A stretch of DNA of 6,038 nucleotides from contig JALUYN010000357.1 of NCBI GenBank assembly GCA_027012915.1, forward strand, positions 1 to 6,038, read 5' to 3'. The position numbers and the translations under genes were made by a program. Below the pieces are notes generated by a model, which made no database searches, was not told the DNA's origin, and saw only the letters and a program-made list of their open reading frames with translations. The stretch comes from Cellvibrionaceae bacterium (lineage in GTDB: Bacteria; Pseudomonadota; Gammaproteobacteria; Pseudomonadales; Cellvibrionaceae). Shown here one piece after another: positions 1 through 5,036 of the stretch; the stretch's first letter is position 1, and each line of letters opens with the position of its first letter.

Positions 1-62
1 TCCGTGACCTGCGCCACAGCCTCGCGCTTGAACTCTTCTGTATATCTAATCCGTCCTGACAT
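1..62 (-). CDS. IS3-family transposase OrfA, N-terminal 20 codons only
   Basis: Translating the minus strand from the ATG at 62-60 gives MSGRIRYTEEFKREAVAQVT before the window ends. This is the characteristic beginning of IS3-family OrfA proteins (HTH_Tnp_1 type), in which the Y-[ST]-x-EFK-x-x-AV stretch opens the helix-turn-helix that binds the terminal inverted repeats. A strong ribosome-binding site, AAGGAG, lies at 77-72 on the minus strand with nine bases between it and the ATG. This supports the start. In this family OrfA is usually about 90-100 residues and is joined to the DDE-containing OrfB by programmed frameshifting; neither part is visible here. Whether the element is intact cannot be told. 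Confidence 0.8.
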   Translation of the reverse strand, partial: MSGRIRYTEEFKREAVAQVT

Positions 63-125
63 GGACCATAACTCCTTGCTTCCAGTTTTACCTTGCAAGG
101 CGTCTACCGTTCTAGGGGCACATCA
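1..125 (-). mobile_element. End of an IS3-family insertion sequence (partial)
   Basis: The leftmost bases are the 5' end of an IS3-type element that reads leftward out of the window. Read on the minus strand, the segment starts near base 125 with TGATGTGCCCC, which has the terminal TG and C-rich inner part typical of IS3-family ends. A leader of about 60 bases and then the transposase orfA start follow. The outer boundary could instead be base 122 (TGTGCCCC). The other end, and therefore the target duplication, is outside the window. The family call rests mainly on the OrfA N-terminus; the boundary is inferred. Confidence 0.6.
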
Positions 126-312
126 AAGTCCGCGAACATCATTGCTAGACTAATTTGGTGTCGACAGTGATTACACGGTTACTGGATTGGTCCTGTTTGT
201 TCGCAGAAAGCTTATCTTTAGATGCATTTTTTCAACAGTTGGATTGTTCGCTACAGCTCTTTTTTTTGCTATCGCATGCAGCTAACTATTTTCCAGTATT
301 GAGTGTGCTTTC

Positions 313-537
313 GTGTTACATTGGGCTTTAATCATAGTTGCGTCTGTTGGTCTTGTTTCGTTGGCGGTGTTTGCCAATGGAAAGCTCGGGACGGTTCGAA
401 AAAAGGATCAGCGTCCACACCAAGTTCCATGGGGTTTGGTTATGCTAGGTTGCGGATTTGGCCTATTTTTAATTGTGGTCCACATTCTAAATCTCGCCGG
501 CGTTTCTACCGGTCCAGAGAATAGTCTTTTTGGGTGA
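313..537 (+). CDS. Small two-helix inner-membrane protein, function unknown
   Basis: A 74-residue protein beginning at a GTG codon. Two hydrophobic stretches are evident: residues about 3-22 (WALIIVASVGLVSLAVFA) and about 44-64 (GLVMLGCGFGLFLIVVHILN). A basic, polar loop (KLGTVRKKDQRPHQ) separates them, so the loop is probably cytoplasmic. The second half, with VPWG before the helix, HILNLAG at its end and a short TGPEN tail, resembles small conserved hypothetical membrane proteins I associate with alphaproteobacteria, but I know no function for them. The frame has a TAA stop at 283-285 and no ATG, GTG or TTG before 313, so GTG is the only ordinary start; no strong ribosome-binding site precedes it. 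An overlapping frame at 303-524 gives a cysteine- and arginine-rich peptide and is a shadow. It may be a resident gene next to which the IS inserted. Confidence 0.6.
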   Translation: MLHWALIIVASVGLVSLAVFANGKLGTVRKKDQRPHQVPWGLVMLGCGFGLFLIVVHILNLAGVSTGPENSLFG

Positions 538-618
538 AGCGTCGCACTGATCGATTCATAAATTTCAACGATTCACGACCCTATCCAGTCAACAGAAACA
601 CTGGGTGCTTGGTCAGAT

Positions 619-1584
619 CTATCGGCTTTTAAATATTAAGTTCTTCCAATAATTGAGCGTTAATCGCTCATATGTTTCAGCTTCTCGCTCTTTTGGGTAA
701 GTGAATTCCTCCAGAGTCTGTGTCGATATCTTCGAATAATCTTCTACCTGTATGACAGGTAGTCCATCGAAAACTGTAGAGATAGTAGACTTCTTTACGA
801 TCGGAACGACCCCGAGGATAAGCGCTTCCCACGTTCGATGGCAGTCCATACCATTCCCCAAGGGAGAAAGTACAAATTTGGATTTCCTCAGCTCGTTCCA
901 GTATTTGGTCCGTGGAAGTCTTTCAGGTAAGTGTTTGCTTAAATTGAAGCTCTGGCTGGCTGCGTAGGCTTTTGTGCGTTCTGCTTGATTCGTCCAGATG
1001 GAATGATGAGCGTCAACCAGCATGTTATGCTGTTTTTTGTTCCAGGCTTCTTGGGTGAGTTGACCTGCAGCCAGCTCAGACAGAGTCCGATCTTGCTCCC
1101 TATAATGTGTTCGCGGTTCTCCCCACGTAGCTTTGCGATGCAGGCTTTGATAATCGATACCCAACGCTATTGGTGTTACATGGGTATGTTCAGGATAATC
1201 GCAATTATGAGTATACCAATGTCGAATAACCCCCTGTGAAATTAGTTCGTCGAAACGTTCCATAGGAGTGGCTGATTGTTCAGCCGACAGTAAACTCAAT
1301 GGTGCAGATCTATCTGAATCTCCAGTGACGAGGTTTATTTGTACGCCTTTTTGTCTCAGGCGCGGATATATTTGTTGAAACCAATGCGGCAGGGCTGTCG
1401 TCGTGACCCAGACATAGTCCCCATTGTCGATACGCTGATAGTCTGCTGGATTGATTTGGGGTGTATCCGGTTGGGGAAGCCATGGATGAACGTCACAAGC
1501 ATAAAGCAATCCATACTTTCCAATGTATTCCGTTCGGAAATTCCCTTCAATTGTGAGAGATTTCGGATGAACTTGGTTTGCCAC
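619..1584 (-). CDS. Exostosin-like (GT47-type) glycosyltransferase
   Basis: Probable inverting glycosyltransferase related to the exostosin family, which transfers sugar from a nucleotide-sugar donor. With the GTG start the protein is 321 residues. The clearest evidence is FVLSPLGNGMDCHRTWEA at residues 237-254, followed by LILGVVPIV. This is the exostosin C-terminal donor-binding signature (F-x-x-P-x-G-x-x-x-D-x-x-R-x-x-E-A, then G-x-[IV]-P-[IV]). A central WYTHN...PIALGID element (about 123-144) also matches bacterial and algal members. No signal peptide or membrane helix is seen, so a cytoplasmic enzyme is likely. Start: the frame is open to a TTG at 1641, the only ordinary start upstream, but that codon has no ribosome-binding site. 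GTG at 1584 has GGAG with seven bases between. The extended form would have 340 residues. It converges with the small membrane protein and diverges from the next transferase. Donor and acceptor are unknown. Confidence 0.78.
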   Translation of the reverse strand: MANQVHPKSLTIEGNFRTEYIGKYGLLYACDVHPWLPQPDTPQINPADYQRIDNGDYVWVTTTALPHWFQQIYPRLRQKGVQINLVTGDSDRSAPLSLLSAEQSATPMERFDELISQGVIRHWYTHNCDYPEHTHVTPIALGIDYQSLHRKATWGEPRTHYREQDRTLSELAAGQLTQEAWNKKQHNMLVDAHHSIWTNQAERTKAYAASQSFNLSKHLPERLPRTKYWNELRKSKFVLSPLGNGMDCHRTWEALILGVVPIVKKSTISTVFDGLPVIQVEDYSKISTQTLEEFTYPKEREAETYERLTLNYWKNLIFKSR

Positions 1585-1843
1585 GCTTGTACTCCAAGTT
1601 TGAGCTTTCCAAGGTTCTAGTTTAACGTTAATTTGGTTCAAGCGTAGATTTTGTTTGTGGAGAGTAAAGCTGCAATACTGTCCTAAATAGAAACAACTTT
1701 TTATTTTTTCTAGACCTCAATCAACTTGCTCTCTGTATCGACAGGCATGCCATGACAGATTTTGCTCGGCTAGGCGTTTTTTGGGTTTATTAGATGCCAT
1801 AAGGCACTAAGCTGTTTCGATCGATCAGCATTGGAATTTTGTT
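1585..1843. promoter_or_regulatory. Divergent intergenic region, probable promoters for both flanking genes
   Basis: The exostosin-like gene and the PF03407 transferase are transcribed away from each other here, so promoters for both should lie in this stretch; that is inference from layout. No near-consensus promoter is visible. A weak rightward candidate is TTGCTC at 1762-1767 with TTTATT at 1786-1791, spacer 18. The run of A/T around 1690-1710 is the most AT-rich part. If the TTG at 1641 is the true start of the leftward gene, the region narrows to 1642-1843. Confidence 0.25.
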
Positions 1844-2605
1844 ATGAGTTTAGCCGTGATTTATCTCGTGCATGGAAATGATTTGATCGAGATGTTCCAC
1901 AATAGTGTGCGCAGTTTGAGAACGGCAGGCTTTGAAGGGTCTGTGATCGCTTATACCTCAAACGAGGATACGGATGCACTTGAGGAAATTTGTAAAAATA
2001 CAGATGTGGAAATGAAGAGGATAAGTTTAGATACCGCATCTGTGCCAGAGAATTACCACAATATTGGAAGCAAAGAGTTTGCTTTTGTTAGTTGGCATAA
2101 GTTCCAAATCATAAAAGATGCACTCGCCGAACATGAGTTGGTCATCTTTTCAGATTGCGATATCGTCTATTTCAGAGATCCTGCTGCCTTTATTACCAAC
2201 GCCGCTCGTGCATATCCAATGGGGGGGCAGTCAGACTGCTTTGATAGTTTTCCTCAACATATTTGTACCGGGTTTTTGTTTTTTCGACGCGAGGAAAGCG
2301 TCACTCAACTCCTGGATCATTGCTTCAATGTTGCGATCCAAAACATGCAGAACGGAAAATTTATTGGTCATGATCAACAGGTTTTCAATCTGATATTTAA
2401 GAATAATGGAAGATTTTATTCTTCCTTTTGTTTTTTGTCTGAGTATTACTTCCCAAACGGGGCAAGTTATAAGAATTTTTCTGCGGAAGCGCTCGACTAC
2501 TCCGTATCAGCAGGGGCGCCTTACTTGTTTCATGCCAATTATGTCGTGGGGTTGGAGAATAAAAAGAGGTTGCTGCAGCATGTCGGTGGCTGGGTTCTGG
2601 AGTGA
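1844..2605 (+). CDS. Nucleotide-diphospho-sugar transferase (PF03407/GT77-like)
   Basis: A 253-residue GT-A-fold glycosyltransferase. After a first strand (LAVIYLVHG, residues 3-11) the protein carries the metal and nucleotide-sugar binding motif VIFSDCDIVYFRDP, with the DxD as D104-C-D106. TGFLFFRREESV (142-153), HDQQVFN (176-182) and a closing YLFHANYVVGLENKK (227-241) follow. This order of D-x-D...GF-x-F-x-R...D-Q...HAN with K is what is known for the PF03407 nucleotide-diphospho-sugar transferases, which include the plant GT77 enzymes. The length suits a bare catalytic domain. No signal peptide or transmembrane segment is present, so it probably works in the cytoplasm. The ATG is supported by GGAA with seven bases between. 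Wide gaps on both sides argue against tight coupling to neighbours. The sugar transferred is unknown. Confidence 0.8.
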   Translation: MSLAVIYLVHGNDLIEMFHNSVRSLRTAGFEGSVIAYTSNEDTDALEEICKNTDVEMKRISLDTASVPENYHNIGSKEFAFVSWHKFQIIKDALAEHELVIFSDCDIVYFRDPAAFITNAARAYPMGGQSDCFDSFPQHICTGFLFFRREESVTQLLDHCFNVAIQNMQNGKFIGHDQQVFNLIFKNNGRFYSSFCFLSEYYFPNGASYKNFSAEALDYSVSAGAPYLFHANYVVGLENKKRLLQHVGGWVLE

Positions 2606-2923
2606 CTTGTTCGAGTCAGTCGGTTCGATGTCCTCTTGGAAGACGGTGAAACGCTCGCGACCTCATTGGCTAGAACACCGCACTAGCTATTAGCTGCTCG
2701 GACAGCCTGGGGCTAAGTGCTCTTGGCCATCTATGGCAATTTTCGAAGACAAGTATTGTGTCATGATGAGCATGGCTATTGCCTAGATATTAGGCAGCCA
2801 AACAAAAAAACCTGTAAGTTCAAGCTTCGAACGGAAATGGTATTGAGGGGGGCATTGACGGGCGCAGACTATTAAGCTGTTACATTAAGCTGTTACATTC
2901 GAAGCATGAATAAAGGTTCAATT
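2606..2923. other. Non-coding gap between two glycosyltransferase genes
   Basis: About 300 bases with no supportable gene. Contents seen: a small hairpin at 2780-2796 (TGCCTA, five-base loop, TAGGCA) followed by an A-rich run, which is wrong for a rightward Rho-independent terminator; two inverted copies of GCTTCGAA/TTCGAAGC at 2824-2831 and 2898-2905; and the 13-bp tandem repeat listed separately. The only small frame beginning with ATG that I checked, at 2733, is 16 codons and has no ribosome-binding site. The gap is long for genes of one polysaccharide operon and probably contains the promoter of the GT8 gene, but no good -35/-10 pair stands out. Confidence 0.4.
2871..2896. repeat. Tandem duplication of 13 bp upstream of the GT8 gene
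   Basis: ATTAAGCTGTTAC occurs twice in direct, perfect, head-to-tail succession (2871-2883 and 2884-2896), followed by a further ATT. It ends 9 bases before the first in-frame ATG (2906) and 27 bases before the preferred ATG (2924). It therefore lies where a promoter, 5' leader or operator would be. Whether it is a binding site or a recent slippage duplication cannot be told. Confidence 0.85.
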
Positions 2924-3856
2924 ATGCTGCGCCCAATACAAGTTGCGTTATGCTTTGATGAAAATTACGCCGATTATGCTGCTGTTGCTAGTTACTCAAC
3001 GGTGCGAAATACTCTCGGACCGGTTGATTTTCATTGGATTTATACTCCTGATGCGGCGCTCAAGGTTGCTTCATTGAAGAGAGCTTTAGAGGGTAAAGGT
3101 GGTTCTGTTAAAACGTACTGCGTGGAGGACACGGGTTTTGAGTCGTGGAGAGAAATGCAGCATCTTTCTCGGGCTGCATATCTAAGACTTTTGATCCCTG
3201 ATTTGGTCGACGAAGAGAAAGTGCTGTATCTCGATTGCGACACGCTGGTTTTACAAGACTTGAGCCAATTATTTGCGATAGAGCTTGCGGATATTGATAT
3301 CGCGGGTGTGGAGGTGGCTAATTACGTCTCGAGTGTCCCGATTTCCGACCAATACCTAAACTCAGGTGTCTTGCTAATGAACCTTGCGAGCATGAGACGG
3401 AACGATTTTCTGCTTGAGTGCAAAAGAATTTATTCTTCTCATCAAAATGAAATCAAATGGGCTGATCAATGTATAATCAACAAGTTTGCCGAAGGACGTA
3501 AACTTACCATTCCTGAAAAATTCAATATGGGCCTGCCGAGAATGTCTCGTTTGAGGGAGGACGAATTTGAAAAAATTGTATCCGACCCGTCGACCGTGGT
3601 TTTGCATTTTGCGGGGCCGGTTAAGCCGTGGCAAGCATGGTGCAATCCAAAAGTAATCGATTTCTGGCAGTCTTTTGTGGGCGCGTTGGGCATTCGCGTT
3701 GATTCGATACAAATCAGCGATTCTTCGCAAGCTGAGATATTGATGGCATCACTCGATTTAAATGAGCGTTACAAAGAGGCTAGCATGATAAAAACTCAGC
3801 TTATTGTCGCTTACAAAAAGCAAATTTCTCAGCTTATGGGTGCGAACCGGTCGTAG
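2924..3856 (+). CDS. Family 8 (GT8) glycosyltransferase
   Basis: A retaining GT8 enzyme of the lipopolysaccharide galactosyl/glucosyltransferase type (LgtC/RfaJ relatives). It uses a UDP-sugar and a divalent metal. From the preferred start the 310-residue protein opens with IQVALCFDENYADYAAV (5-21), the usual first strand and nucleotide-binding loop. The DxD lies in VLYLDCDTLV (D104-C-D106), the acceptor-side YLNSGVLLMNL at 144-154, ADQCIINKF at 180-188 and the metal/diphosphate-binding HFAGPVKPW at 228-236. All key GT8 elements are present. The last 50-odd residues form a charged, probably helical tail (LNERYKEASMIKTQL) outside the catalytic core, which could bind membrane or a partner. Start: ATG 2906 is in frame but lacks a spaced ribosome-binding site; ATG 2924 has AAAGG seven bases upstream and puts the methionine just before the first strand. 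Acceptor unknown. Confidence 0.9.
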   Translation: MLRPIQVALCFDENYADYAAVASYSTVRNTLGPVDFHWIYTPDAALKVASLKRALEGKGGSVKTYCVEDTGFESWREMQHLSRAAYLRLLIPDLVDEEKVLYLDCDTLVLQDLSQLFAIELADIDIAGVEVANYVSSVPISDQYLNSGVLLMNLASMRRNDFLLECKRIYSSHQNEIKWADQCIINKFAEGRKLTIPEKFNMGLPRMSRLREDEFEKIVSDPSTVVLHFAGPVKPWQAWCNPKVIDFWQSFVGALGIRVDSIQISDSSQAEILMASLDLNERYKEASMIKTQLIVAYKKQISQLMGANRS

Positions 3857-3883
3857 CGCGACATAGGTGTTGCGAAATTATTC

Positions 3884-3896
3884 CAGAACTGTTCTG
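3884..3896. other. Perfect short palindrome with one-base centre
   Basis: CAGAAC-T-GTTCTG lies 28 bases past the GT8 stop, in the 185-base gap before the methyltransferase-like gene. Two six-base arms around a single base form a shape suited to a dimeric DNA-binding protein; a one-base loop is too tight for a stable RNA hairpin of this stem. Function is inferred only from geometry. Confidence 0.35.
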
Positions 3897-3946
3897 CATT
3901 GAGGTCGTATTGGTCTAGATCTCACATTTTAAAACTCACAGAGATG

Positions 3947-3961
3947 AGCTCGTGACGAGCT
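3947..3961. other. Perfect 15-base palindrome with one-base centre (possible operator)
   Basis: AGCTCGT-G-ACGAGCT has seven-base perfect arms and lies about 80 bases upstream of the methyltransferase-like gene, where an operator or activator site could be. No clear promoter is visible next to it. As RNA it could only form with a larger loop and no U-tract follows, so a terminator for the GT8 gene is less likely. Confidence 0.4.
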
Positions 3962-4041
3962 AATATCGTAGACTATCGCCTCGTATCTTCGATACTGCTT
4001 GTGATGTTCTAGAATTAGTCTAGCCTCTAATTTGCTGCGTT

Positions 4042-4971
4042 ATGCTGCCGTGTGTGCATTGCGGGCGAAAAGAAGGGAGCCAAATACGAATTTCGGCTCT
4101 CATTGGGGGGCATGTGGCAACAGGTTTTTTAATTGATGACGAGGAACTTGGGAGGCTGCTTCCCGAATTCATCGAGATCTACTCTGATCGTCCGATACAC
4201 GACAATAGCGGTGGGATGGATTTCAACCATAGTTTTGCAACATATTGCATCGCAAAAAAAGTATCACCACAATTCATAGTCGAAAGTGGTGTTTGGAAGG
4301 GTCATTCAACCTGGCTTTTTGAGCAAGCCTGCCCGCTCGCAGATATCATTTGTATCGATCCGCGTCCTGACTTCAGGCAGTACACCTCAAACCAGGCCTC
4401 TTATCGCACAGAAGACTTCGGAATGATTGATTGGTCCTTTGTCGAACCTGATCAAACCTTGTGCTTCTTTGATGATCATCAGAATGCTTATCAAAGACTG
4501 ATGCAGCTCAAGTGGTGGGGGTTTTCACGGGCTATATTCGAAGATAATTTTCCATGTGGAGAGGGTGACAGCTACAGTTTAAGGCATGTCTTTGCCGGGT
4601 TTGGGCACCCAAGACAGCAGATGTCCGCTGCATATCAGCCGACTGACCAAGAGAATCGATTGAGGGCGGCGCGCGCAGATCAAGTTTTGCACAGCATTCA
4701 CGATCGACAGTCTATTGTCAGGCGACCAAATAAGGTTGATGCCGCAGCGCTTGAGAAAAACTTGGAAATCTATCAAGAAATACGACCGGTGCACAGATAT
4801 GATACCAACAACTGGGGAGGCGAATGGATTGATCACTATGAGTCTTTGTCGCCTCTTTTTGACGAGCTTCCCAACAATGAGCTCGGGCTGGCGTTGGAAG
4901 GCATTGAGTTGAGCAATCCGGGGAAAGCATTTCTCTATGGGTATATCTGCTTTGTAGAGCTGAGAGTTTGA
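4042..4971 (+). CDS. Class I SAM-methyltransferase-fold protein, probably glycan-associated
   Basis: A 309-residue protein whose middle looks like a class I SAM-dependent methyltransferase fold of the Methyltransf_24/cephalosporin-hydroxylase-like kind. FIVESGVWKGHSTWLF (78-93) matches the glycine-rich SAM-binding motif I (E-x-G-x-x-x-G-x-S). ICIDPRP (103-109) supplies the acidic residue at the end of strand two. TLCFFDDHQNAYQRL (139-153) and AIFEDNFPCGEGDSYS (164-179) give strands four and five with conserved acids. I recall similar uncharacterised proteins with FDDHQ and EDN motifs near polysaccharide genes, but no proven reaction. Sugar O-methylation is a reasonable guess from context. The C-terminal third is unassigned. 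The ATG at 4042 has no ribosome-binding site and a TAG in frame at 4021-4023 limits the frame; GTG 4114 is an alternative that would remove a cysteine-containing leader with no evident role. The gene ends seven bases before a strong hairpin. Confidence 0.65.
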   Translation: MLPCVHCGRKEGSQIRISALIGGHVATGFLIDDEELGRLLPEFIEIYSDRPIHDNSGGMDFNHSFATYCIAKKVSPQFIVESGVWKGHSTWLFEQACPLADIICIDPRPDFRQYTSNQASYRTEDFGMIDWSFVEPDQTLCFFDDHQNAYQRLMQLKWWGFSRAIFEDNFPCGEGDSYSLRHVFAGFGHPRQQMSAAYQPTDQENRLRAARADQVLHSIHDRQSIVRRPNKVDAAALEKNLEIYQEIRPVHRYDTNNWGGEWIDHYESLSPLFDELPNNELGLALEGIELSNPGKAFLYGYICFVELRV

Positions 4972-4977
4972 TCCCAA

Positions 4978-5020
4978 GACAACAATCCCCCGCTCCTTTC
5001 AGAGCGGGGGATTGTCTGTC
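4978..5020. terminator. Strong hairpin between convergent genes, probable bidirectional terminator
   Basis: A perfect 14-bp stem (4982-4995 paired with 5002-5015, including CCCCCGCTC with GAGCGGGGG) closes a six-base CTTTCA loop. Four more pairs (GACA 4978-4981 with TGTC 5017-5020) follow past a single bulged C at 5016. It sits between the stop at 4971 on the plus strand and the stop at 5037 on the minus strand, so it can serve both genes. No T-run follows on either strand, so termination may depend on stem strength, Rho or transcript stabilisation. Confidence 0.75.
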
Positions 5021-5036
5021 GCAAGCTCTCCCGGAT

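Noticed and set aside
197..251. TTGTTCGC twice, 47 bases apart, upstream of the small membrane protein
   Set aside because: Eight bases with no flanking similarity are easily due to chance.
2733..2783. 16-codon ATG frame in the gap before the GT8 gene
   Set aside because: Too short, no ribosome-binding site and no recognisable peptide.
2780..2796. Hairpin TGCCTA/TAGGCA followed by an A-rich run
   Set aside because: Short stem, and the run after it is A rather than T on the plus strand; on the minus strand the T-run precedes the hairpin, so it does not fit a Rho-independent terminator in either direction.
2824..2905. Inverted GCTTCGAA / TTCGAAGC pair
   Set aside because: The core TTCGAA is itself a palindrome, so an 8-base match is weak evidence; spacing of 66 bases gives no obvious structure.
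3983..3995. GTATC-TTC-GATAC mini hairpin
   Set aside because: Five-base stem with no context to give it a role.
4051..4065. CVHCG at the N-terminus of the methyltransferase-like protein as a zinc site
   Set aside because: A single C-x-x-C with no second pair, within a leader whose start codon is doubtful.
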